64,000 nt of DNA from positions 310,001-374,000 of the forward strand of contig NZ_CP132744.1 in assembly GCF_037477895.1 (NCBI RefSeq), written 5' to 3'. Made by a program: the position numbers and the translations under genes. Source of the DNA: Mycetohabitans endofungorum. Lineage in GTDB: Bacteria; Pseudomonadota; Gammaproteobacteria; Burkholderiales; Burkholderiaceae. This document shows positions 26,977 through 35,793 of this stretch, in pieces (positions within the stretch are counted from its first letter, which is position 1; the number at the start of each line of letters is the position of its first letter). The notes beneath the pieces were generated by a model. That model did no database searches, had not been told where the DNA came from, and saw only the letters and a list, made by a program, of their open reading frames with translations.

Positions 26977-27834
26977 TCAGGCGCCGTGCCTGTGCGCCGT
27001 CACCTCGTCCTGCGCAATCAGCGCGAGCCCAGACAGTATCAAATGATCGTGCCGCGTGTGCGGCACAGTCAGCGCTGGCGCCAACGCGTCGGCGGCGCCG
27101 CCGCCAAGCACCATGCGTACCGACGCGCCGCCGAGTTCAGCACGCCATGTCAAGTAAGCATGCTCGATCAAGCCGGTTTGTGCGAGCGCACATCCGGCGC
27201 ACAGCGACGCGGGCGTGTCGGCGCCGAACGTCAGGCCCGGCTTGCCGGCCAGCGCGGAGCGTGCGCCCGCCGGCGTCAGCGTCGGCAACTGCGCGGTATG
27301 CTCGCCGAGCGAGCGCATCATCAATGACCATCCCGGTGCAATCAAACCGCCGACAAAGATGCCGTCAGCGCGCAGCGCTTCGATCGTTGTCGCGGTGCCG
27401 AGCGTGACGATCAGCAGATGCTCACGCGGGTAGGCCGCACGTGCCCCGATCATGCCGGCCCAGCGATCGGTGCCCAGTTGTGCCGGCTCGCCATATCCGT
27501 TTGTCACCCCGCACTGCGAGCGGCGCGATACGATGGTCGTGCGTGCGATGCCTGGCCAGCGCGCATCGAGCATCGTCGACAGGCGCGCGGCGACGTGCTG
27601 GCCCGCAACGTTGGAGATCCAGATATCGGCTGGTGTCGGCAAGTCGTCCCACTGCAGTTCCGCCGCGCGTGCGGCGACGTCGCCCTGCGCGTCGTCTAGC
27701 GGGTTTTCGTGCGAGAACGCGCCGAGTTGCCGCAGACTGCCATCGGCATGCACCAGCGCCCATTTGGTGCGGCTATTGCCCGCGTCGATCACCAGGCGGT
27801 GGCCGGTCGTGCCGGCAAGGTCAGAATCGATCAT
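26977..27834 (-). CDS. coaX: Type III pantothenate kinase
   Basis: 285 residues. The ASKHA fold shows the phosphate-1 loop [13 protein letters not shown] (15-27), [11 protein letters not shown] (121-131) and LGTATT (145-150). It phosphorylates pantothenate with ATP and needs a monovalent cation; it is the first step of coenzyme A synthesis. It starts 7 bp after birA, and the birA-coaX order is conserved in betaproteobacteria. Confidence 0.95.
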   Translation of the reverse strand: MIDSDLAGTTGHRLVIDAGNSRTKWALVHADGSLRQLGAFSHENPLDDAQGDVAARAAELQWDDLPTPADIWISNVAGQHVAARLSTMLDARWPGIARTTIVSRRSQCGVTNGYGEPAQLGTDRWAGMIGARAAYPREHLLIVTLGTATTIEALRADGIFVGGLIAPGWSLMMRSLGEHTAQLPTLTPAGARSALAGKPGLTFGADTPASLCAGCALAQTGLIEHAYLTWRAELGGASVRMVLGGGAADALAPALTVPHTRHDHLILSGLALIAQDEVTAHRHGA

Positions 27835-27840
27835 GGCGGC

Positions 27841-28983
27841 TTACGCGTCGTCGTTGTGCGGCTGTTGTTCACGCGCGCATCCGGTAGCGGGCGGTTTGCC
27901 AGCGCCCGGGAGCGCGGGGGCGGGCGCGTCGGACGCGGGCACGCCGCCGGGGGGCAATCCGGACGGACGCAGTCCTGCGGTGGATACGGCAGCCGTTGGC
28001 AGTGCGCCCGTGCCCGCACCGCAAGTAGACGAACCGGGCGCCGGCTGCGCCGGCGCATCGATGCTTGCGGCAAGCCGCAGCGACACGTCGCCTGTGGCGA
28101 TTGCCCGGATTGCTTGTGGCGTGCGTATCAGCAATTGTCCTTGTTCGTCAACGCCGTATGCGGTGCCGCGTGCCATCTCGTCGCCTTGCTCCAAGACGAC
28201 GACTTCCTGGCCTGCATACGCATGCTCGGCGATCCAGGCGTCACGGAACGGCTCGAAGCCATGCCGGCCGAAGCGCTCCAGTCCGACTGCCAGCGCATTG
28301 AGCACTGCGCCGAGCACGGGGGTGAGCGCAGCATGCGGCCACGCGCGGGATAGTGCACCAGGCATGGTCGGCAGCGTGGCGCGAAGCGTTTCGTGCAACG
28401 ACGCAATCTGCTGCTCCAACTCGTTGGCGCCATTGATGTTCAGGCCCACGCCGACTACCAGCGCGGTGGCGTCGCGCGTACTCCATACGGTTTCCACGAG
28501 CACGCCGGCTAGCTTTGCGCCGTCCAACAGGATGTCGTTTGGCCACTTGAGTGAGAGCCTCCCGCTGTCATCCAGCGGCAGAGTACGCAGCCCGTCCACG
28601 ATCATTGCACCGAGCGCCAGGCTCAGCCCGGCGAGCCGGGCTGGCGCGCGCGGCATCAAGTAGCCGAGCGAGAACAGCAGCGCATTGCCCGGGGTGGCCA
28701 ACCACGGCCGGCCGCGCCGCCCTCGTCCCGCCGTCTGCGAATAGGCAACGCGCACGCTTGGCTCGAACGGCACGCCGCGTGCTTTTTTCAGCCGTGCGGC
28801 GAGATCCGCGTTGGTCGAGCCGGTCTCGTAGACTACCTCGATTGCCCAGCGCGAAGGCCATGGGTCGAGCAGCTCGAGGAGTCGCTCGCGTTCGATGTGG
28901 CGGGCCGCCGGCCGCGGATCGCCGCTGGCGGTGGTCTCACCCGGGATGCCGGGCGAATCTTGGAGGGAAGAAGGATCGGACAT
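27841..28983 (-). CDS. birA: Biotin--[acetyl-CoA-carboxylase] ligase, with C-terminal extension
   Basis: 380 residues from the ATG at 28983. The ligase core shows the biotinyl-AMP loop GRGRRGRPW and KWPNDILLDGAKLAGVL, then the C-terminal SH3-like domain ending near GDVSLRLAA. There is no N-terminal HTH, so it is monofunctional and not a biotin repressor. An odd Pro/Gly/Ala-rich tail of about 75 residues follows the last domain and looks disordered. The upstream region is shared with the divergent mla operon (65 bp between starts). Confidence 0.93.
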   Translation of the reverse strand: MSDPSSLQDSPGIPGETTASGDPRPAARHIERERLLELLDPWPSRWAIEVVYETGSTNADLAARLKKARGVPFEPSVRVAYSQTAGRGRRGRPWLATPGNALLFSLGYLMPRAPARLAGLSLALGAMIVDGLRTLPLDDSGRLSLKWPNDILLDGAKLAGVLVETVWSTRDATALVVGVGLNINGANELEQQIASLHETLRATLPTMPGALSRAWPHAALTPVLGAVLNALAVGLERFGRHGFEPFRDAWIAEHAYAGQEVVVLEQGDEMARGTAYGVDEQGQLLIRTPQAIRAIATGDVSLRLAASIDAPAQPAPGSSTCGAGTGALPTAAVSTAGLRPSGLPPGGVPASDAPAPALPGAGKPPATGCAREQQPHNDDA

Positions 28984-29047
28984 CTTGCTATTGTAGCGAG
29001 GCTGTGCTGCGCCTTTCGATACAATGACGCTACGTTGACCCTTTGCC

Positions 29048-30220
29048 GTGCCCGCTTTGGATTTCGAGACGCCGCCGCTGCTCACTATCGATGCCGTAAA
29101 ACCGAGCCAGGACCGGTCCGTGCCGTCAGGTACGGCGATTCGCCTAGGTGGCCAATGGACCGCGCTCTCGCTGGCGCTGGATCAACGGCGCGGCGGCATC
29201 GCAGCCAAGCTGCGCACGATGCACGACGCGGCGGCCCGGGCCGATACGCTGTGGGACCTGTCGCCAATCCAGAGGCTGGATCATGTCGGCGCACAGGCGC
29301 TGTGGCAGATTTGGGGACGGCGCTTGCCGCCCGGCATCAGCTTGACCAGTACGCAGCGCGAGATCTTCAACCGGATCACGCTGCTTGAGGCAACGCGGGA
29401 ACCGGCCGAGCCGGCGGCGGCAATCGATCCGATCACACGGCTCGGGCTCGCTATGTTCGATTTTGCCGGGCACCTGCGCGACGGCATCACACTGCTCGGT
29501 GGCCTGGTGATGGATGGCGGCAGGCTGCTGCGTGACCCGCGCCGCATCCCGTGGCGCGAGATCTCCGCAAACGTCTACGCGGCCGGTGCGCAAGCACTGC
29601 CGATCACCGCGCTGGTTGCATTTCTGATCGGCATCGTACTGTCGTATTTGTCCGCACAGCAACTGAGGTTGTTCGGCGCGAACGCTTACATTGTCAACAT
29701 CCTTGGGCTGTCGATTATTCGGGAGCTTGGCCCGGTGCTGGCGGCGATTCTCGTGGCCGGCCGCTCCGGCTCGGCGATCACCGCTCAGCTGGGCGTGATG
29801 CGCGTGACCGAGGAGTTGGACGCAATGCGCGTGATGGGGATCTCGCATGGGCTGCGGCTGATTTTTCCGCGGGTGATCGCGCTGGGTGTCGCGATGCCGT
29901 TGCTCGTGATGTGGACCGACGCGATCGCGCTGACCGGCGGGATGCTGGCCGCGCAACTGGTGCTCAATATCGACATGAGCTTCTTCATCCGTTCGTTGCC
30001 GAACGTGGTGCCGGTGGCGAATTTGTACATCGGCCTGGGCAAGGGCGTGGCGTTCGGCATGCTGATCGCGCTGGTCGGTTGCCACTTCGGCTTGCGCATC
30101 AAGCCCAATTCGCAAAGCCTGGGCGAGGGAACGACCACGTCGGTCGTGTCTTCGATCACGGTCGTGATCCTGGCCGACGCGGTGTTCGCAATCATGTTCC
30201 AACGGATCGGGTTGTCGTGA
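29048..30220 (+). CDS. MlaE-family lipid ABC transporter permease with N-terminal STAS-like domain
   Basis: 390 residues from a GTG at 29048. Residues about 30-120 form a STAS-like domain (WDLSPIQRLDHVGAQALWQI), as in fused MlaB-MlaE proteins. The MlaE part (about 140-390) has five or six membrane helices and the conserved EELDAMRVMGI coupling segment. It is the inner-membrane permease of an Mla-type phospholipid transporter. MlaF starts 7 bp downstream. There is no separate mlaB gene, consistent with the fusion. Confidence 0.92.
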   Translation: MPALDFETPPLLTIDAVKPSQDRSVPSGTAIRLGGQWTALSLALDQRRGGIAAKLRTMHDAAARADTLWDLSPIQRLDHVGAQALWQIWGRRLPPGISLTSTQREIFNRITLLEATREPAEPAAAIDPITRLGLAMFDFAGHLRDGITLLGGLVMDGGRLLRDPRRIPWREISANVYAAGAQALPITALVAFLIGIVLSYLSAQQLRLFGANAYIVNILGLSIIRELGPVLAAILVAGRSGSAITAQLGVMRVTEELDAMRVMGISHGLRLIFPRVIALGVAMPLLVMWTDAIALTGGMLAAQLVLNIDMSFFIRSLPNVVPVANLYIGLGKGVAFGMLIALVGCHFGLRIKPNSQSLGEGTTTSVVSSITVVILADAVFAIMFQRIGLS

Positions 30221-30227
30221 GGCGTGC

Positions 30228-31184
30228 ATGATCCGACCGCACGCGCTGACCTCGATGGCCCTCGCACACGGCGCGCCGCCGGTGGCCGAGCCTGTTATCG
30301 AGGTGACCGACCTGACCAAGCGCTATGGCCGTACGGTAATCCACGAGCACCTGGACCTGGAGGTGCGGCGCGGCGAGATCGTATCGCTGGTCGGTGGTTC
30401 CGGCTCCGGCAAGACGACGCTGATCCGGCAGATTCTCGGGCTTGAGGCGCCAAGTTCGGGCACGATCCGCATCTTCGGCGAGGATACCGCGACGATGAGC
30501 GAGCACGCGGCCCGATTGCTACGCAGCCGTTCGGGCATGTTGTTTCAGCATGGCGCGCTGTTTTCCGCGATGACGGTTTTCGACAACATCGCACAGCCAT
30601 TGCGCGAACTGGGCAAGATCCCGCCGGCGCTGTTGTCGGATATCGTCATGCTGAAGCTCGAAATGGTCGGGCTGTCGGGCCGGCACGCAACCAAGATGCC
30701 GGCCACGCTGTCCGGCGGGATGGTCAAGCGCGTGGGCATGGCACGCGCGTTAGCGTTGGAGCCGGAACTGCTGTTCCTGGACGAACCGACTGCCGGCCTG
30801 GATCCCCAGGCCTCAGAGGAGTTCGTCGAGTTGATTGCGACGCTGCATCGCGCGCTCGGCCTGACGGTGGTGATGGTCACGCACGACCTGGACACGATGG
30901 TGTCGTTGTCCACGCGTGTGGCGGTGCTGGCCGATCGCAAGGTGATCGTCGCGGCGCCGCTCGAGCAAGTTGCCGGCGTCGACCACCCGTTCATCCGCGA
31001 GTATTTTTTGGGCATGCGCGGCCGTCGTGCACTGCAGGCGCTGCCAGCGTCGCGCCGTGCCAAGCTGCCGGCGGACGCGCTCGAGCCGATACCCGACGAC
31101 GCATTGCTCGAAGTCGAGCATGCCGCCCGGCGTGGGCATCGCGGCGAGCATCGTCGACCGGGCGTTGGCGTGGAGGGAAGCTGA
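30228..31184 (+). CDS. MlaF-type ABC transporter ATP-binding protein
   Basis: 318 residues. Walker A GGSGSGKTT (about 56-64), Q-loop in MLFQHGALFSAMTVFDN, signature LSGGM, Walker B LLFLDEPTAGLD, H-loop VTHD. The sequence FQHGALFSAMTVFDNIAQPL is characteristic of MlaF. It powers lipid movement between inner and outer membranes with MlaE and MlaD. About 50 extra residues at the C-terminus, rich in Arg/His, follow the core. Its stop lies 1 bp before the mlaD start. Confidence 0.94.
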   Translation: MIRPHALTSMALAHGAPPVAEPVIEVTDLTKRYGRTVIHEHLDLEVRRGEIVSLVGGSGSGKTTLIRQILGLEAPSSGTIRIFGEDTATMSEHAARLLRSRSGMLFQHGALFSAMTVFDNIAQPLRELGKIPPALLSDIVMLKLEMVGLSGRHATKMPATLSGGMVKRVGMARALALEPELLFLDEPTAGLDPQASEEFVELIATLHRALGLTVVMVTHDLDTMVSLSTRVAVLADRKVIVAAPLEQVAGVDHPFIREYFLGMRGRRALQALPASRRAKLPADALEPIPDDALLEVEHAARRGHRGEHRRPGVGVEGS

Positions 31185-31185
31185 G

Positions 31186-32145
31186 ATGGAAAACAAGTCA
31201 CATGCATTCTGGGCCGGGCTGTTTACGATCGTGCTGCTGGCGGCGATCGTGTTGACGATCGCGTGGTTCAGCATGGATCGCACCGAGCGCGTTCCGTATG
31301 ACTTGGTCGCCACGACGAATGTAACCGGTCTGCGCGCCGACGCGGCGGTGCGCTATCGCGGACTGGCGGTCGGCAAGGTGCAGAACATTCACTTCGACAC
31401 GCACCGCCCCGGCCGGATTGTGATCCGCATCCTCGTGGACAAGCGCGTGCCGTTGACCAACTCGAGCTTCGCGTCGCTCGGCTTTCAGGGCGTGACTGGA
31501 TTAGGCTTTATCCAGCTGGATGATACCGGCGACGATCCGCACCCCCTGAGCTCGTCCAACGAGAACGTCGCGCAGATTCCGATGCGGCCTGGCTTGGTCG
31601 ACGATTTGCAGCGGCATGGCGTGGCCTTACTCAATCAAATGGAGAAGATTGCGGTCAACCTGCAGCAAATGACCGACGAACCGAACCGTCGGCAATACTT
31701 GGCCACCGCGCGCAGTATCCAGGATGCGGCCAGCGGTGTGGCTGCGCTCACGCAGCACCTGGAGCCGGTGACACGCAAGCTGCCGGGTATGATCGACGAG
31801 CTGAACCGGACGATGGGTTCGGTCAACATGCTGGCGACCAGCCTATCCAACCCTAATGGACCCGTTGCGGCCAATCTGAATCGGGTGGGCCAGGCGGCCG
31901 AGCAGGCGGGTGTGGCATTGGCGCAGCTTAATACATCGATGCAGGAGCTGACCGCGCGAGTCGGCTACGAGACGTTGCCCCGCGTGAATTCGCTGGCCGA
32001 CGACGTCAGGCAGGCCATGCGGTCGGTCAACAGCGCGGCAGGCGCGATCAACGCGAATCCGCGCGCACTACTGTTCGGTGCACCATCGCCCGAGCCCGGG
32101 CCCGGCGAGCCGGGTTTCTCGTGGTCGTCCGGCTCCCCGCACTAA
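31186..32145 (+). CDS. MlaD-type MCE domain protein
   Basis: 319 residues from the ATG at 31186 (GGAGGGAAGCTGAG upstream). One N-terminal membrane helix (about 8-28) is followed by an MCE domain (about 38-115) with GLRADAAVRYRGLAVGKVQN. Long helices (about 150-285) follow and could form the substrate tunnel. It binds phospholipid in the periplasm and docks on the MlaEF complex. The tail is Pro/Gly-rich. No mlaC gene is found nearby, so it may belong to an MlaC-independent (PqiB/YebT-like or LetB-like) route. Confidence 0.93.
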   Translation: MENKSHAFWAGLFTIVLLAAIVLTIAWFSMDRTERVPYDLVATTNVTGLRADAAVRYRGLAVGKVQNIHFDTHRPGRIVIRILVDKRVPLTNSSFASLGFQGVTGLGFIQLDDTGDDPHPLSSSNENVAQIPMRPGLVDDLQRHGVALLNQMEKIAVNLQQMTDEPNRRQYLATARSIQDAASGVAALTQHLEPVTRKLPGMIDELNRTMGSVNMLATSLSNPNGPVAANLNRVGQAAEQAGVALAQLNTSMQELTARVGYETLPRVNSLADDVRQAMRSVNSAAGAINANPRALLFGAPSPEPGPGEPGFSWSSGSPH

Positions 32146-32198
32146 CGCGCGCACGTTGCCGCACTGCACGGTGGGCGTCCATTCGACAAGGATCATCG

Positions 32199-32855
32199 AT
32201 GTCATTACGTATTATTGGTTCGCTTGCGGTGTTGCTGGGTGCGTTCACGTTCGGCGGATGCGGCACGGCCGGACACCGCGCTTCGCCGGTGGCCTATCGC
32301 TACGATCTCGGCGCGCCGGCCATGGCGGTGTACCCCGGTCCCATGAGCCCGAACGCGGCGGCATCTCGCGCCGGCGCCGCGTCGCCGGCGTTCGGTCCGT
32401 TTAAGCTGGTTGACATGGGCGCGCCGGCGGGCTTGGATTCGGACGGCATCGTCTACCGGCTCGCCTATGCGCACGCGCAGCAGCTGCGCACTTACACGTC
32501 GAACCGCTGGACCGCGACGCCGGCACAGTTGCTGACGCAACGTTTGCGCGCACTGCTCGGCGCACGCGGCGTGGTGGTTTCGCCCGGCGACCCGGTGTCG
32601 GCACCGGTGTTGAGGGTCGAGTTGCTGGACTTCGAGCAGATCTTCGACAAGCCCGGCGCGAGCCGTGGCGTTGTCGCGTTGCGTGCGACGTTGCTGCGGC
32701 GGGGCGGACAGTTCATGCAGGCGACGTTCCGCGCTGATGCGCCGGCGCCGTCCGCCGATGCGATCGGCGGTGTGCGCGCCCTCGCGCAGGCCAGCGACGT
32801 TGCGCTGTCGCAACTAGTTGACTGGCTGGCCAGTCAGCCGGCGCTCGCGCGCTGA
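32199..32855 (+). CDS. ABC-type transport auxiliary lipoprotein (PqiC-like)
   Basis: 218 residues. The signal peptide ends in lipobox FGGC (cleavage before Cys21). The mature part matches the PqiC/ABC-transporter auxiliary family: YRLAYAHAQQLRTYTSNRW, then TPAQLLTQRLRALL and VLRVELLDFEQIF. It is probably anchored in the outer membrane and receives lipids from the MCE protein. It is the last gene of the mla operon, 53 bp after mlaD, and a hairpin follows. Confidence 0.88.
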   Translation: MSLRIIGSLAVLLGAFTFGGCGTAGHRASPVAYRYDLGAPAMAVYPGPMSPNAAASRAGAASPAFGPFKLVDMGAPAGLDSDGIVYRLAYAHAQQLRTYTSNRWTATPAQLLTQRLRALLGARGVVVSPGDPVSAPVLRVELLDFEQIFDKPGASRGVVALRATLLRRGGQFMQATFRADAPAPSADAIGGVRALAQASDVALSQLVDWLASQPALAR

Positions 32856-32856
32856 G

Positions 32857-32889
32857 CGACGGGGGCACGGCGTGCCGGTTGCCCCGTCG
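32857..32889 (+). terminator. Hairpin after the mla operon
   Basis: The arms CGACGGGGGCA and TGCCCCGTCG pair with one bulged G just after the lipoprotein stop. The following T run is short (TT then ATAATT), so termination may be weak. Confidence 0.5.
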
Positions 32890-32928
32890 TTATAATTGAC
32901 TCAATGCCGATGGCGGGACCGCTTTCCA

Positions 32929-33264
32929 ATGACTTCTTTTTATCAGCACCATGTTTTCTTCTGCTTGAACCAGCGCGATCCGGGCGAGCGCCCGAGTTGC
33001 GCAAACTGCGGTTCGCAAGCGATGCAGGAATACGCGAAACGGCGTATCAAGGCGTTGGGCCTTGCCGGCGAGGGCAAGGTGCGCATCAACAAGGCCGGGT
33101 GCCTGGATCGGTGCGAGCTTGGTCCTGTGCTGGTCGTGTACCCCGATGCGACGTGGTACACCTATGTTGATGAAGCGGATATTGACGAGATTATCGATTC
33201 GCATCTGGTCGGCGGCCGGATCGTCGAGCGCCTGTTGATCGACGCGCCGCGCGGCGGAGTGTGA
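32929..33264 (+). CDS. (2Fe-2S) thioredoxin-like ferredoxin
   Basis: 111 residues from the ATG at 32929. Cysteines at 12, 24, 58 and 62 (FFCLNQ, RPSCANCGS, GCLDRCELGP) are the four-Cys cluster pattern of thioredoxin-like [2Fe-2S] ferredoxins. It is a cytoplasmic electron carrier with unknown partner. A TATAAT-like sequence lies just upstream (32890-32896 region). The hydrolase gene begins 5 bp after its stop. Confidence 0.92.
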   Translation: MTSFYQHHVFFCLNQRDPGERPSCANCGSQAMQEYAKRRIKALGLAGEGKVRINKAGCLDRCELGPVLVVYPDATWYTYVDEADIDEIIDSHLVGGRIVERLLIDAPRGGV

Positions 33265-33268
33265 CCGG

Positions 33269-33913
33269 ATGAACGCGCAAACGCAGAAGTATCGGATCGA
33301 TGGTCCGGTCGGCAAGATCGAGATCGCGATCGATCGTCCGGATCGTGGCGACGCGGGGGGCGAGCCACGTGGGCTGGCGTTGGTTGCACATCCGCATCCG
33401 CTGTTCGGCGGCTCGTTAGACAACAAGGTCGCGCAGACACTGGCGCGCACGTTGGTGCAACTCGGCTACGTGGCGGTGCGACCGAACTTCCGCGGTGTCG
33501 GTGCCACCGAAGGCGAGCATGATGACGGGCGCGGCGAGCAGGATGACCTGATTGCAGTGATCGATCACGCGCGCATGCTGCCGGGGCTGGCCGGTGTGCC
33601 GCTGGTACTGGCGGGTTTCTCGTTCGGCACATTCGTGCTGTCACACGTGGCGCAGCGACTGCGCGAACGCGGTGACGCGATCGAGCGCATGGTATTCGTT
33701 GGGACCGCGGCGAGCCGTTGGCAGGTCGCTGACGTGCCGTCCGACACCATCGTGATTCACGGCGAACTCGACGATACGGTGTCGATTGCGTCAGTGTACG
33801 ATTGGGCGCGGCCACAGGAACTGCCGGTCGTGGTGATCCCGGGTGCCGAGCATTTTTTCCACCGCAAGCTGCACATCCTGAAGCGAGTGATTGCCGAGCG
33901 CTGGCGCGTATAA
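33269..33913 (+). CDS. Alpha/beta hydrolase
   Basis: 214 residues. The nucleophile elbow is GFSFGTF (about 116-122), the acid is in HGELDDTVS and the base in GAEHFFHRKLH. The oxyanion region AHPHPLFGGSLDNKV is typical of a small COG2945-like hydrolase group. It is cytoplasmic; substrate unknown. It is co-transcribed with the ferredoxin. Confidence 0.9.
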   Translation: MNAQTQKYRIDGPVGKIEIAIDRPDRGDAGGEPRGLALVAHPHPLFGGSLDNKVAQTLARTLVQLGYVAVRPNFRGVGATEGEHDDGRGEQDDLIAVIDHARMLPGLAGVPLVLAGFSFGTFVLSHVAQRLRERGDAIERMVFVGTAASRWQVADVPSDTIVIHGELDDTVSIASVYDWARPQELPVVVIPGAEHFFHRKLHILKRVIAERWRV

Positions 33914-34091
33914 TGGGTGCCGCGTCGCTGCCGCTGCACAGGCGGGGGGCGCATCACCCGTGCCGAGCCGGTGTTGGTTCGCCGCGTGGACACGAACGCT
34001 TGGTTCGTTCGCCAGTCCAATCGGCTTGCGCCGCGGGCCGCCGTAGCGGGCCGCTTCCCGAACTCCCCCGTTTAACGTCGATTCGATTGCT

Positions 34092-35177
34092 ATGCGTTTG
34101 ACCTTTGTCCCGACCGTTGTCGCCCGCGCGGCAACGCTCGCGTGCGTGCTGCCTGCCGCACTCGCCGCTTCCGCTCTGATTGTTCCCGCCGACGCGCTCG
34201 CGCAAGTGCCGCCTCCGGCTGTCAATGCGCGCTCGTGGGTGCTCGTCGATGCCAGCAGCGCGCAGACGCTTGCGTCGGCCAATGCCGACGAGCGGGTCGA
34301 GCCCGCTTCGTTGACCAAGTTGATGACCGCGTACTTGGTGTTCGATGCGTTGAAGACCAAGAAGATCTCGATGGACCAGACCGTGATCCCGAGCGAGGCG
34401 GTGCGTCGCGTGCGCGCGGACGAGTCGCGCATGTTCATCGAGGCGAACAAGCCAGTGACCGTGCACGACCTGGTGTACGGGATGATCGTGCAGTCGGGCA
34501 ACGACGCGGCGATCGCGTTGGCCGAACTTGTTGGCGGCAGCGAAGCGCACTTCGTGCAGATGATGAACGAGGCGGCGCAGAAGCTGGGCATGAAGAACAC
34601 GCATTACGCCGACGTAAATGGCATGCCAAATCCCCAGCACTACACGAGCGCGGCCGACCTGGCCGTACTGTCAGCGCACCTGATTCGAGACTATCCTGAG
34701 TATTATCCGATCTTTGCAGTCAAGGATTTCACGTACAACAAGATCAAGCAGCCGAACCGCAACCGTCTGCTGTGGATCGACCCGACCGTGGACGGGGTTA
34801 AGACCGGCCATACGAAGGCGGCCGGCTTTTGCCTGATCGCCAGCGCGAAACGGCCGCTGCCGGGGGTGCCGGACGCGTCGCGCCGGCTGGTGAGCGTGAT
34901 GATGGGCGAGCCTAAGGAGCACGATCGCACGCAGGACAGCCTGAAGATGCTGAACTACGGCTACGCGGCGTATGACACGCTGCGCCTGTACAAGGCCAAT
35001 CAGGTCATCGATTCGCCGCGCGTGTACAAGGGCCAGCAGGACGCGGTGCCGGTCGGCGTCAAAAGCGACCAGTACATCACGGTTCCGAGGGGGGGAGCGA
35101 CAAGATCAAGCCGGTGCTCGAGCGCCATGGTCCGCTGGTCGGCCCGATCGCCGACGGGCAGGTGGTGGGCACGGTGA
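34092..35177 (+). CDS. dacA: D-alanyl-D-alanine carboxypeptidase (PBP5/6 type), truncated by frameshift in a G run
   Basis: 361 residues as encoded. A signal peptide ends near residue 38. The active-site motifs are complete: S73-L-T-K76, S135-G-N137 and K237-T-G239. It trims the terminal D-Ala of peptidoglycan stem peptides. At 35089-35095 a run of seven G shifts the frame, and the last 28 residues are out of phase before an early stop at 35177. The normal C-terminus (end of domain II plus the amphipathic membrane helix) lies in another frame up to 35299. With eight G the gene would read through. The encoded protein keeps catalysis but would lack its membrane anchor. Confidence 0.88.
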   Translation: MRLTFVPTVVARAATLACVLPAALAASALIVPADALAQVPPPAVNARSWVLVDASSAQTLASANADERVEPASLTKLMTAYLVFDALKTKKISMDQTVIPSEAVRRVRADESRMFIEANKPVTVHDLVYGMIVQSGNDAAIALAELVGGSEAHFVQMMNEAAQKLGMKNTHYADVNGMPNPQHYTSAADLAVLSAHLIRDYPEYYPIFAVKDFTYNKIKQPNRNRLLWIDPTVDGVKTGHTKAAGFCLIASAKRPLPGVPDASRRLVSVMMGEPKEHDRTQDSLKMLNYGYAAYDTLRLYKANQVIDSPRVYKGQQDAVPVGVKSDQYITVPRGGATRSSRCSSAMVRWSARSPTGRWWAR

Positions 35178-35299
35178 AGGTCGTCGCCGATGGCAAGGTA
35201 CTGACGCAGTTCCCGGCCGTGGCGCTGCAAGCCGTGCCGCAGGCCGGCATCTTCGGGCGCTTGTGGGATTCGGCGCTGCTGACGCTGGCCAAGAAGTAA
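35096..35299 (+). pseudogene. Out-of-frame 3' end of the carboxypeptidase gene
   Basis: The continuing frame reads SDKIKPVLERHGPLVGPIAD and ends GIFGRLWDSALLTLAKK, the usual PBP5-type amphipathic anchor helix. It has no start of its own. One added G in the run at 35089-35095 would join it to the upstream frame. Confidence 0.85.
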
Positions 35300-35388
35300 G
35301 CCGAGGATTAGGCGATCGGCCGCCGAGGCCGGCGCGCCCCGCGCGGGTGCGTCGTATGCATGAAACCGAGGATTGAAGGAACACTGTC

Positions 35389-35658
35389 ATGAACTCATCC
35401 AGCGAATCACTGCTGCAGTTTCCGTGCGACTTCCCGATCAAGGTGATGGGCAAGGCGCACCCGCAGTTCCAGCAAGTCATCGTTGAGGTGATTCGGCAAT
35501 TCGATGCCGAGTTCGACGACAGCCGGGTCCAGAGTCGGCCGTCCAACGGCGGCAACTACGTCGGCCTTACGGTGACTGTGCGTGCGACCAGCCGTACACA
35601 ACTCGATGACCTTTACCGGGCGCTGACCGGGCACCCGATGGTGAAGGTCGTGCTATGA
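35389..35658 (+). CDS. DUF493 (YbeD-like) protein
   Basis: 89 residues. A small ferredoxin-like fold with LLQFPCDFPIKVMGK at the start and LDDLYRALTGHPMVKVVL at the end, standard for the YbeD/DUF493 family. It commonly sits between dacA and lipB, as here. Function not settled; a regulatory role in lipoate metabolism has been proposed from gene context. Confidence 0.93.
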   Translation: MNSSSESLLQFPCDFPIKVMGKAHPQFQQVIVEVIRQFDAEFDDSRVQSRPSNGGNYVGLTVTVRATSRTQLDDLYRALTGHPMVKVVL

Positions 35659-35793
35659 CAACTGGGCGAGCGTCGTGCGCGGATAATCGTCGTGCGTGGC
35701 GCGCCGTCGCGATGCAACGCGGTGGCTAGTGCCGCCATCGCGCGGCTGCACCCGTAACGCGTTGTGTGGCGCCGATGTGCGCTGATGTAGCAC

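Noticed and set aside
29144..30319. 391-codon minus-strand frame over mlaE
   Set aside because: Shadow of the permease; rich in Arg, Gln and His with no domains.
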